Assembly: GCA_964535025.1 (NCBI GenBank)
Contig: CAZHRW010000171.1
Location: 1 to 43,642 of the forward strand
DNA: 43,642 nucleotides
DNA from: JAAYZK01 sp964535025
GTDB taxonomy: Bacteria > Planctomycetota > Phycisphaerae > SM23-33 > FEN-1343
Direction: 5' to 3'
This document shows, piece by piece, positions 15,853 through 23,329 of this stretch. Within the stretch, counting starts at the first letter, position 1. Each line of letters opens with the position of its first letter. A model generated the notes under the pieces. The model saw nothing but the letters and a program-made list of their open reading frames with translations, did not search any database and had not been told where the DNA came from. A program made the translations under genes and the position numbers.

Positions 15853-15861
15853 CCGTATAAC
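15833..15861 (+). promoter_or_regulatory. dnaN promoter
   Basis: TTGAAA and TATAAC with a 17-base spacer, a strong sigma70-type match, about 50 bases upstream of the dnaN ATG. Confidence 0.65.
15840..15852. promoter_or_regulatory. Palindrome within the tmk-dnaN divergent promoters
   Basis: TGGCC and GGCCA flank TCT. The palindrome fills most of the dnaN promoter spacer and contains the tmk -35 hexamer, so a bound protein could affect both genes; it could equally be chance in GC-rich DNA. Confidence 0.35.
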
Positions 15862-15909
15862 CAACCCCTGTTATCGGGGCATCCTACGCCCGGAATGCGA
15901 GGACGACAC

Positions 15910-17007
15910 ATGAAAGTAATCGCGCAGACCAACGCCTTGACCGACGCGCTGGGGTTGATGGGGGGCATCGTGGCCGGCCGGACGCCCAAGCCCGTGCTCC
16001 AGTGCGTCAAGCTCATCGCCGCCGAGGGCGCACTGACGCTGCTGGCGACCGACCTCGAGATCGGCTGCCGCTACCGGATCAGCCAGGTCGAGGTGGTCGA
16101 GGAGGGCGAAGCGCTCATCCCCGCCGACCGCCTGGGGGCCATCGTCCGCGAGAGCACCGAGGAAACCCTCACCATCGAGGTGGCCAAGGAAACCTGTACG
16201 ATCACCGGCGCCGGCAGCCGGTTCACCATCTACGGCTACGACCCGGCCGAGTTCCCGCCGGTCAGCCAGTTCGGCGACGAGGCCGACGCCGAGGTCGCCG
16301 CCGACGTCCTGAGCGGAATGATCGCCCGGACCCTGTTCGCCACCGCCAAGGAACACTCCCGCTACGCCATCAGCGGCGTGCTGTGGGAGATCGAGGGCAA
16401 GAAACTCCGCCTCGTCGCCACCGACGGACGGCGGCTGGCGCTCACCCGGGGCGCCCTCGCCGCCGCCGCGACCCACGACCTCACCGCCATCGTCCCGACC
16501 AAGCTGATGAGCCTGATCCAGCGGGTCGCCGGCGGCAGCGAGCAGGCGCTGGGCATCCGCAAGGCCGAGACCCAACTGCTGGTCCGCTCGGCCAACGCCG
16601 TGCTCGCCGGCAACCTCGTGCAGGGCAACTTCCCCAAGTACCAGGACGTCATCCCGACCGATACGACCCAGAAGGCCACGCTGGATACCCAACTGTTCCT
16701 CCACCGCATCCGCCAGGCCGCCCTGCTGACCAACGAGGATTCCAAGGGCGTGCGCCTGAGCTTCTCCGACGGCGGCCTGACGCTCACCAGCCGGGCGCCC
16801 GAGACCGGCGAGGCGGAGATCAAGGCGGCCGTCGAGTTCGAAGGCGACCCGCTCGACATCGGCTTCAACCCCGCCTACCTGGCCGACGCCCTGAAGGTCG
16901 CCGATACCGAAACGATCACCTTCGAGTTCAGCGGCCCCAACAAGCCGGGACTGGTCCGCGGTGGAACCGATTTCGTCTACGTGCTGATGCCCGTTGATCT
17001 TGGATAA
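15910..17007 (+). CDS. dnaN: DNA polymerase III subunit beta (sliding clamp)
   Basis: A 365-residue beta clamp, the usual length, forming the ring that tethers DNA polymerase III to DNA. It begins MKVIAQTNALTDALGLMGGI, followed by the first-domain pattern RTPKPVLQCVKLIAAEG and TDLEIGCRYRI. The second domain shows ATAKEHSRYAISGVLWEI and LVATDGRRLALTRG, the latter a hallmark of DnaN. The C-terminus has DIGFNPAYLADALKV and the typical ending YVLMPVDL. The ATG at 15910 has GAGGAC upstream and fits the promoter at 15833-15861; the frame is open further upstream but runs into the tmk region. No dnaA, recF or DnaA boxes are seen nearby. A solo copy of an interspersed repeat follows the stop. Confidence 0.96.
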   Translation: MKVIAQTNALTDALGLMGGIVAGRTPKPVLQCVKLIAAEGALTLLATDLEIGCRYRISQVEVVEEGEALIPADRLGAIVRESTEETLTIEVAKETCTITGAGSRFTIYGYDPAEFPPVSQFGDEADAEVAADVLSGMIARTLFATAKEHSRYAISGVLWEIEGKKLRLVATDGRRLALTRGALAAAATHDLTAIVPTKLMSLIQRVAGGSEQALGIRKAETQLLVRSANAVLAGNLVQGNFPKYQDVIPTDTTQKATLDTQLFLHRIRQAALLTNEDSKGVRLSFSDGGLTLTSRAPETGEAEIKAAVEFEGDPLDIGFNPAYLADALKVADTETITFEFSGPNKPGLVRGGTDFVYVLMPVDLG

Positions 17008-17032
17008 CGTATTCCCCCGCCACGGGAGAAAG

Positions 17033-17092
17033 CCGTTTTGAGGTTTGCTGTTTTGTCCGTTTGAAGGTTGTATTGGATTTCGTGCTTCGGAT
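17033..17092. repeat. Solo copy of the CGAAGCACGAAAT repeat family
   Basis: Same family and orientation as the right copy at 10424-10495: it begins CCGTTTTGAGGTTT, continues with CTGTTTTG and ends with TTTCGTGCTTCGGAT. It lies between dnaN and the DciA-like gene. Confidence 0.7.
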
Positions 17093-17180
17093 GTCTTCCG
17101 CCCCCAGGGCCTTTCGGTCCATGCGGGGGAACAAGTGAAGGGACTTGCGGACTCTTTTCGATAATAAGGCAGTTGCAGCC

Positions 17181-17561
17181 ATGGATGAGAAACAACTGCA
17201 AACCGCATGGCAGAACCGTCAGGCGCCGGAGACGGCCCGACCGGTGGGCGAGGCGGTGACGCTGCTGATGAAACACACGCTGGCCAAGCGGGTCAAACAG
17301 CTCGGCCAGATCGCCGCCGTCTGGGACGAGGTCATCCCGGCCGACCTCGCCGCCCACACCGCCCTGGAAAGCTTCGCCCGGGGCACGCTGACGGTCATGG
17401 TCGACTCGGCCCCCCACCGCTTCCAACTCGACGCACTGCTCAAGAGCGGCGTCCGCCAACACCTCGCCGACCGCTGCTCCGGCCCGCTCAACCGCATCAA
17501 GCTTGTGCCGGGCCAGTTCTACAGCGTCGACCTGGAAGGCGGACGACGGTATGCGTTTTGA
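17181..17561 (+). CDS. dciA: DUF721/DciA-like protein, putative replicative helicase operator
   Basis: A 126-residue protein of the DUF721 family. DciA proteins bind and help load the replicative helicase DnaB where no DnaC is present. The family pattern is visible as WDEVIPADLAAHTALESF followed by GTLTVMVDSAPHRFQLDAL, equivalent to the (W)xxxVG..(L)xxHT.P..xxxGxLxVxVxSxxWxxEL signature, here with HRF instead of the common WxxE. The ATG at 17181 has AAGG eleven bases upstream; an in-frame TTG at 17145 would add 12 residues. It follows dnaN by 173 bases, matching its tendency to sit near dnaN, recF and gyrB in other bacteria, though neither of the latter is present. Confidence 0.75.
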   Translation: MDEKQLQTAWQNRQAPETARPVGEAVTLLMKHTLAKRVKQLGQIAAVWDEVIPADLAAHTALESFARGTLTVMVDSAPHRFQLDALLKSGVRQHLADRCSGPLNRIKLVPGQFYSVDLEGGRRYAF

Positions 17562-17672
17562 ACGTCGGGCTTGAGGCTAGGCAGGCCAACCGCAACGGTC
17601 TCCCGCCCCGCTTGGTGCTGCGCCGTTGGCGTCCCTCCAGCCTCCGGTTCCCCCTCGACTGTTGCGGGGACG

Positions 17673-17702
17673 CTGGCATCGCGCGGGCCGGTGGCCTATA
17701 AT
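17673..17702 (+). promoter_or_regulatory. Promoter of the HAD hydrolase gene
   Basis: A perfect TATAAT at 17697 preceded at 18 bases by CTGGCA. The rest of the 17562-17755 gap shows nothing else I recognise. Confidence 0.5.
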
Positions 17703-17755
17703 CGCCCCGCGCTTTCGGATGGGGATTGACCCCGGCGATGCCACCAACGACAACC

Positions 17756-18490
17756 ATGAGCTCTATCCGCGGTATTCTCTTCGACTTCGGCGATACGCTC
17801 CTGGATTTCGGCACGGTCGACACGATCGACCTGTTCGAGCAGGGCGCGCGCGGCACGTACGCCTACCTGCAGCGCCGCCGATTCGAGCTGCCGTCCTTCA
17901 ACGAGTACCACCGTCGGCAGCTCAAGGCGGTGCGTCGGGCATATGCGTGGAGCCACGTGGTCCGGCGGGAGTTCAACGCCCTGGACGTGATCGGCAAGCT
18001 CGCCCGGCAGATGGGCTGCCATCTGGACCGCAACGACCTCGATGAGATCGCCTGGCAATGGTACAAGCCGCTTGCCGCCCAGGGCGAGCTGGCCGACGGG
18101 GTGGTCGAGATGCTGCGGCAATTCACCGCCGACGGGCTGACCCTCGCCGTGGTGTCCAACACGTTCATCCCCGGCGGGGTGCTGGACCGCCACCTGCGCG
18201 CCCTGGGGCTGCTGGGGTTTTTCCCGGTTCGCGTCTACAGTTGCGACGTCCGCTACCGCAAGCCCCACCGCAGGATCTTCCGCATCGCCCTCCAGCGGGC
18301 CGGCCTGGACGCCGCGGCGACCCTCTTCGTCGGCGACACCCCCCGCGCCGACATCCTCGGCGCCCGTCGCGTCGGCATGCGGACCGTCCTCAAAGACCCC
18401 CACGACCGCTACGCCGACAGCCGCATCCGCCCCGACTACACCATCCGCTCCCTGCTGGAACTGCCCGGGATCGTCGAACAGTTGGACTGA
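17756..18490 (+). CDS. HAD-superfamily hydrolase
   Basis: A 244-residue cytoplasmic protein with haloacid dehalogenase motifs: motif I LFDFGDTLLDFG (about residues 7-18), motif II LAVVSNT, motif III KPHRRIF with the Lys, and motif IV FVGDTPRADILGARR. The helical cap lies between I and II, as in subfamily IA phosphatases. In motif I the nucleophile Asp is present, but the second acidic position (usually DxD) is Gly, as in several IA members with FDFG; phosphatase activity is likely but not certain. The start is ambiguous: ATG at 17756 places the motif normally, while ATG at 17738 and TTG at 17726 are also in frame. The substrate is not predictable. Confidence 0.82.
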   Translation: MSSIRGILFDFGDTLLDFGTVDTIDLFEQGARGTYAYLQRRRFELPSFNEYHRRQLKAVRRAYAWSHVVRREFNALDVIGKLARQMGCHLDRNDLDEIAWQWYKPLAAQGELADGVVEMLRQFTADGLTLAVVSNTFIPGGVLDRHLRALGLLGFFPVRVYSCDVRYRKPHRRIFRIALQRAGLDAAATLFVGDTPRADILGARRVGMRTVLKDPHDRYADSRIRPDYTIRSLLELPGIVEQLD

Positions 18491-18780
18491 AGCGTGTCCG
18501 TCGCCACCGCGCCACCTCTCACGTACCCGAAGCTTGATATCGCGCTCATACCCGAAAGATGGACCGACAAGAATGCCGTTGAAGATGATGAGCCGACGCG
18601 GGACAATGCCGGCCGCCGACGAAACGGAAGCCGTCGCCGCCGGCAGGCAAGGCGCCAGGGATAACCGTTCGTCCAAGGCCGGATCCCCCGGTGGGACGGC
18701 CGCCGGGTTCCAAACCTTACGACGTTCCGGGGCGTCGGGACGAGGCAACTGCGAACGTCACCGGGTGCCTTCCTCGCACG
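18491..18780. other. Intergenic stretch without a recognisable gene
   Basis: Several short frames are open, one around 18520-18660 reading LDIALIPERWTDKN, but none has a start with ribosome binding site or a family match I recognise. Given the broken gene immediately downstream, it may be decayed coding DNA. Confidence 0.35.
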
Positions 18781-19010
18781 GCTGACCTGCGTGAAGCGCC
18801 ACTCTCGCTCGTCCCCAACGGCGTTGCGATACGCGCACCCGGGGTGCGCAACACCGCTTCCGAAGCCCCCGGCTGTACCGAAGTGAACCGCCGGCGACCG
18901 CCGAGGTCGAGATCACGGCCGTCCCGTACTTCCTCTGGAACAATCGCGCTGCCGGAGAGATGATGGTGTGGATCCGGGAGTGCCCAGCCACGGCCAAGGA
19001 GAGCCAATGA
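18781..19010 (+). pseudogene. C-terminal remnant of a GH127/DUF1680-type beta-L-arabinofuranosidase-like protein
   Basis: In the frame that ends with TGA at 19008-19010, codons from 18864 read a segment with LYRSEPPATAEV, EITAVPYFLWNNR and AAGEMMVWIRE. This closely follows the C-terminal signature of DUF1680/GH127 proteins (LYR, then (I/V)PYYAWxNRGPGEMxVW). Upstream this frame hits TGA at 18792 and 18783, while the neighbouring frame from 18781 stays open with LREAPLSLVPNG, suggesting a frameshift around 18860. The rest of a protein normally over 600 residues is missing. The final TGA overlaps the ATG of the sulfatase (ATGA), a relic of an operon in which the glycosidase preceded the sulfatase. 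Confidence 0.6.
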
Positions 19011-20452
19011 GACCGAACATCCTGCTCATTACGACCGATCAGCAGCGTTTCGACACCGTCGGCGCTCACGGGAACCCGTTCATCGACACCCCGCACCTGG
19101 ACTGGCTTGCGGCGGAGGGTATCAGCTACCGCCGGGCGTATGCCGACTGCCCTCTCTGCATGCCCTCCCGCGCAACCATCATGACCGGGATCAGCGGCGT
19201 CTCACTGGGCATCACGGAAAACAACACAAGGGACTTCCCGCTCGCCCGGCATGAGACGCTCCCGACCGTGCTCGGCGCGGCCGGCTACCAGACGCGTGCG
19301 CAGGGCAAGATGCACTTCCATCCCGTGCGGGCCCACTTCGGGTTCCAGACCATGGAACTGCCGATGGACTACTACCGCGAGCGCCACAGGAACTCTCCCG
19401 GCGCGGCGTCGCTGCCCAAGGAGCACGGTGTCGGGGAGAACGAGATGCAGCCGGTCATCTCGACCGTCCATGAAAACGAGAGCCTGACGCACTGGACGGT
19501 CGCGCGGTCGATCGACTTCCTCGAAACGCGGGATCCGACGCGGCCGTTCTTCCTCTGGACGAGCTTCACCAAGCCGCACCCGCCCTTCGATCCGCCGCTC
19601 AACTACTGGTTGCTCTACGCGAACCGTTCCATGCCCGACCCCGTGACCGGCGACTGGTCGGCCCAGGTCGATCGCATCCCGGTTGATGCGATGGTGCCCA
19701 CGTGGATCCTCAACGGCATCGATCGCATGAGCCCCGAGCAGATCGTCAATATCCGACGAGCCTACTACGCGTGCATCACGCACATCGACTATGCGCTCGG
19801 GCTGCTTTTCGCGAGGATGCGCGAGTCGGGGCTGCTGGAGAACACCTGGATCCTCTTCACCTCCGATCACGGCGAACTGCTCGGCGATCATCACATGGGC
19901 GGCAAGACCAACTTCATCGACGGCAGCGCGCATATCCCCCTGCTGATCCGGCCGCCGGCCGCCCACGGGACCAGGTCGCCCCTGGCCGGCGCGTCGGTGG
20001 ACACGCTCGTGTCACTGGCCGACATCATGCCAACGATCCTGGCCCGTGCCTCGGTGGCCGGCGGCGAGACCGAAGGCGAGGATCTGGTGTCCTTCGTGGA
20101 TGTTGCGGATCCCGACCGCGTCGTGGTGGGCGAGTCGGGACGGGCCTTTGCGCTGATCACGCAGCGCTACAAATACCACTACTACGCGGCCGGGGGCGAC
20201 GAATTGCTGTTCGACGTGCGCGAGGACCCCTCGGAACGGACCAATCTCGCCGCCCCCGAGCGGCGGTCCGCCCAGGTCGAGGACCTGCTGTCGGCGATGC
20301 GAGCGCAGTTGGCGGCGGCCCTCTCGCAGCGCAGCAGCCGATGGGTCGAGAACGGCTCGCTGCGCCGCGTGGACCCGCCCGCCGGACGCGACGCGGTCAT
20401 CCGCTGGCCCGGGTTCCACTCGACGGTGTACGAGACCGACGTTTTGCACTGA
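19007..20452 (+). CDS. Sulfatase, Cys-type, arylsulfatase A family
   Basis: A 481-residue sulfatase that would remove sulfate esters from a glycan. It starts MRPNILLITTDQQ, with the metal-binding Asp/Gln, and has the C-x-P-S-R motif at residues 51-55 (CMPSR) followed by ATIMTG, the site converted to formylglycine. SDHGELLGDHHMGGK provides further calcium and substrate ligands. No signal peptide is seen, unlike many planctomycete sulfatases, so it may act in the cytoplasm on imported oligosaccharides. AAGGAG lies five bases upstream of the ATG at 19007, which overlaps the stop of a broken GH127-like gene. The maturation enzyme (FGE or anSME) is not in the window. It converges with the 939-residue gene 33 bases later. 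Confidence 0.9.
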   Translation: MRPNILLITTDQQRFDTVGAHGNPFIDTPHLDWLAAEGISYRRAYADCPLCMPSRATIMTGISGVSLGITENNTRDFPLARHETLPTVLGAAGYQTRAQGKMHFHPVRAHFGFQTMELPMDYYRERHRNSPGAASLPKEHGVGENEMQPVISTVHENESLTHWTVARSIDFLETRDPTRPFFLWTSFTKPHPPFDPPLNYWLLYANRSMPDPVTGDWSAQVDRIPVDAMVPTWILNGIDRMSPEQIVNIRRAYYACITHIDYALGLLFARMRESGLLENTWILFTSDHGELLGDHHMGGKTNFIDGSAHIPLLIRPPAAHGTRSPLAGASVDTLVSLADIMPTILARASVAGGETEGEDLVSFVDVADPDRVVVGESGRAFALITQRYKYHYYAAGGDELLFDVREDPSERTNLAAPERRSAQVEDLLSAMRAQLAAALSQRSSRWVENGSLRRVDPPAGRDAVIRWPGFHSTVYETDVLH

Positions 20453-20485
20453 ACCAAACCGCGACACGCCGCCAGGCCGCCCGCC

Positions 20486-23305
20486 TCACGGCTCCAGGAT
20501 CAGCTCGCCGCAGCTTCGCGCGTCGGCGTAGTAGGTGAAGGTCGGCTCGTGGGGCACGAGCAGCACCTGGTTGACGGCCCAGGTGGCGTCCTTGCGGTTG
20601 GGCAGGTCGTCGTCGTCGGGGACGTAGAGCAAAAAGCCGGTGCTCTTACCCGGCAGGACGCCCAGCTTGACCAGCGGCGCGGACCCTTCGACGACGTAGC
20701 CGGTCGGTGTGCGACGGCAGGTGTAGGTGAACTCGCGGGCGCCGACGCCTTCGCGAACGGGCTGCTCATCGCTGGGCAGACCGATCGCCCAGGTGACGTC
20801 CTTGACGGCGCGGCCGGCGGTCCAGTCGCGATAGGCCCCGTCGGTCGACAGCCAGAACTGGCAGCCGTCCCGCTCGGTGAGCCGGTCGTCGCGGATGGCG
20901 GCGCCGACGTAGAGGTTCGTCCCGTCATGACCGATCCGCACGCGGGCCGAGAGGTTATCCGGGCCGGACCAACTGTTGGGGAAGTACAGGTGGCCGGCGA
21001 GGTACTTGCCGTCGTCGGCGCGGATGTCGGTCGCCTCGGCGGGCCAGGCGTCTAGGTCGCCGTTCATCGGCGGGGCCGCGGCCAGGCGCGGGGCCCGGGC
21101 CTGGGGCGGGCTGAGGATGTCGCGGCGGAGCTCCAGTTCGGCGATCAGACCGGCGCCGACGAGGTGGTCGGCGGTGAAAGGCCGTCCGGCGTCGAGCGCG
21201 TCGCGGGCGTCGCGGACGACCGCGAGGTAGGCGTCCGGGGCGGCGTCCGGGTCGAGATCGCTGACGGCGTTGTAGGCGCGCTCGAGGCGGTCGATGCGGG
21301 AGGCAACCCACCGGCGGTAGGCCGCCGGCGCTTCGCCGGTGACGACGGGTTCGCCGCCGCGGTCGTCGACGAGTGTCGCCAGGCCGAACGGCTCGAGGAC
21401 GACGGCGTTGCCGTCCACGGCGACCTCGCAGGCGAAGGGGATTCCGCTCTGGACCGCCACGTACCGCCGGCCATCGTACATCAGCCAGCGCACGGTCACG
21501 TGATCCAGCTCGCCCGTCTGGACGTCCGTCATGGGCACCGGCGGCAGGGCGCGGTAGGCCCTGGCGAAGCGGCGCATGGCGGTCTCGTAGCCGAAGTACT
21601 TGTTGTTCCACGAGCCGGGCATGATCGCCAGGCGGTCGCGGTGGGTCATGATCCGCGCGAACGACAGCAGCGACAGCGGCGGCGGCGCGTTGAAGTCCGG
21701 GGCGACCCAGAGCTTCTGGTACCAGAAGTTCACCTCCGGATGCAGGCCGTACCAGCCTTCGAAGTGCGTGTTCCACATCGCCGCGTAGTCGGTGTCGAGG
21801 TGGGCGTCGCGGCGCTGCGACCAGTCCAGATCGTAATACAGCATCGACCGCGGCTCCTGGGCATACAACGGGAAGATGCGGTAGTCGTCGGGCTGGTACT
21901 GGTCATAGAGGGTCATCCCCTCGACGTCCCACGCGGCCGGATCGTGGCCCCAGAGCTTCCACGCCTCCAGCGCCGCGTCGCCGAGGACATCCTCCCACGG
22001 CTGTCCCGACGCCTCCCACCGCTCGACCACGTCGGCGGTCGTCGCGCCGGCGACGCCGTCATACTCGCCGCCGTGAAAGTACTGCCGGTGCAGCGTCGGG
22101 CCGCCGATGAACGTGCCGACCTGGATGTCCGGGCGGATCGAATGGATCATCGCCACCACCTCATCCAGCACGCCGCGGTCGTGGAGGTACTTGGTGAAGC
22201 TCGCCCGGTACTGGGCCCCAAGGATGACCTTCCGCAGCGACTCGTACCGGCCGTACCGCTCGAAGAACTGCCGGAAGCCCTCCTCGAGCGTGGCCAGCAG
22301 TTCCTCGTCACTGAGATCGTCCAGGCTCGTGTCGTCGTCGATCTTGAACCCGCCGCTGATGTTGAAGCACGCGGCGAAGCTGAAATAGCCGTCGCGCCGG
22401 TCCATCGCTTCGAGCGTATCCTTGAGGATGTCGCGTTTGAGCAGGTTCTCGCGCATCACATCGGCCTCGGTCTTGCCCCAGGCGGGGATGGCGCAGTCGA
22501 ACCAGATCCCGGTGCCCGCGACGGCCGGCCAGCTCACCTCGTTGACGCCGATGTATTGGTAATAATCGAGCATGTGCTCGATGGACCGGCCGCTCTTGAG
22601 GCCGAAGTACAGCCGCGCCGGCAGATACGTGCCCAGCGAGTTGAAGTGCCCCAGTTGGCGCTGGTTGTCGGGATCGGGCGGGTCGATGTCGAGGGTGGGC
22701 AGCTCGCCCTCGATGGCATACACCCAGATGCGGCTGGCCGCCGCGGGGTGGCCGTACCGGTGGAAGTTGCCGACGATGATCGCCGGCCACTGATCCTGGG
22801 GCCACATGATGAACGAGTGGTACTGCATGTCGTTCGAGAGCGGCAGCGGATCGCCCGTGTACACGCCGGTTTCGAGCGACCAGTCGAGGTTCGACCGCCC
22901 CGACAGGCCCGACTCGTGCGTCGAGAAGCAGATCGTCCGATCGGCGTCGTCGGGGTACTCGATGATGATCGCGACGGGCTTGTCTTTCCCGGCCGAGCGG
23001 AACCGGTAGGCGAAGAACGCGTGCCGGTGGGCCGCGGTGAGGCGGTACGTCCCCGCCGGACCGCGGGCGACCGACGAGGTGCCCTGGTCGAGGAAGTCGT
23101 GCGGGTCGTCATCGTCGGTGCAGTCGATGTAGTCGATCAGCCGCAGCGTCAGATCCATCGCCTCGGCGTGGGGGCAGGCCGGGGCCGACGCGACGGCGTC
23201 GGCGAGCTGGGCGTCGGTCATGGCGACGGGTTTTTCCGCGGCCGGGGCCGTCCGGCACAGGACCGCCAGCGTGGTCAGCAGCAGGTAGAGGAGCATGAGT
23301 TTCAT
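20486..23305 (-). CDS. Secreted glycoside-hydrolase-like protein with C-terminal CBM9-like domain
   Basis: A 939-residue exported protein. Residues 1-23 are a signal peptide (MKLMLLYLLLTTLAVL, cleavage likely after PAA). The central part (about 190-650) is rich in Trp, Tyr and Asp, with segments such as YQYIGVNEVSWPAVAG, RKVILGAQYRASF and WDVEGMTLYDQYQPDD, suggesting a TIM-barrel glycosidase; I cannot name the family or catalytic pair. The last 200 residues (about 740-939), with MNGDLDAWP, GTNLYVGAAIRDDRL and GYVVEGSAPLVKLG, fit the CBM9-like/DOMON carbohydrate-binding fold. AAAGGA eight bases upstream supports the ATG at 23305. It lies 24 bases downstream of the esterase gene, presumably in one operon, so both should act on the same polysaccharide outside the cytoplasm. 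Confidence 0.75.
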   Translation of the reverse strand: MKLMLLYLLLTTLAVLCRTAPAAEKPVAMTDAQLADAVASAPACPHAEAMDLTLRLIDYIDCTDDDDPHDFLDQGTSSVARGPAGTYRLTAAHRHAFFAYRFRSAGKDKPVAIIIEYPDDADRTICFSTHESGLSGRSNLDWSLETGVYTGDPLPLSNDMQYHSFIMWPQDQWPAIIVGNFHRYGHPAAASRIWVYAIEGELPTLDIDPPDPDNQRQLGHFNSLGTYLPARLYFGLKSGRSIEHMLDYYQYIGVNEVSWPAVAGTGIWFDCAIPAWGKTEADVMRENLLKRDILKDTLEAMDRRDGYFSFAACFNISGGFKIDDDTSLDDLSDEELLATLEEGFRQFFERYGRYESLRKVILGAQYRASFTKYLHDRGVLDEVVAMIHSIRPDIQVGTFIGGPTLHRQYFHGGEYDGVAGATTADVVERWEASGQPWEDVLGDAALEAWKLWGHDPAAWDVEGMTLYDQYQPDDYRIFPLYAQEPRSMLYYDLDWSQRRDAHLDTDYAAMWNTHFEGWYGLHPEVNFWYQKLWVAPDFNAPPPLSLLSFARIMTHRDRLAIMPGSWNNKYFGYETAMRRFARAYRALPPVPMTDVQTGELDHVTVRWLMYDGRRYVAVQSGIPFACEVAVDGNAVVLEPFGLATLVDDRGGEPVVTGEAPAAYRRWVASRIDRLERAYNAVSDLDPDAAPDAYLAVVRDARDALDAGRPFTADHLVGAGLIAELELRRDILSPPQARAPRLAAAPPMNGDLDAWPAEATDIRADDGKYLAGHLYFPNSWSGPDNLSARVRIGHDGTNLYVGAAIRDDRLTERDGCQFWLSTDGAYRDWTAGRAVKDVTWAIGLPSDEQPVREGVGAREFTYTCRRTPTGYVVEGSAPLVKLGVLPGKSTGFLLYVPDDDDLPNRKDATWAVNQVLLVPHEPTFTYYADARSCGELILEP

Positions 23306-23329
23306 GACGGTGTCCTTTCCAGGTGCGCC

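Noticed and set aside
15833..15910. A replication origin beside dnaN
   Set aside because: No DnaA boxes (TTATCCACA-like clusters), AT-rich unwinding region or dnaA gene are present.
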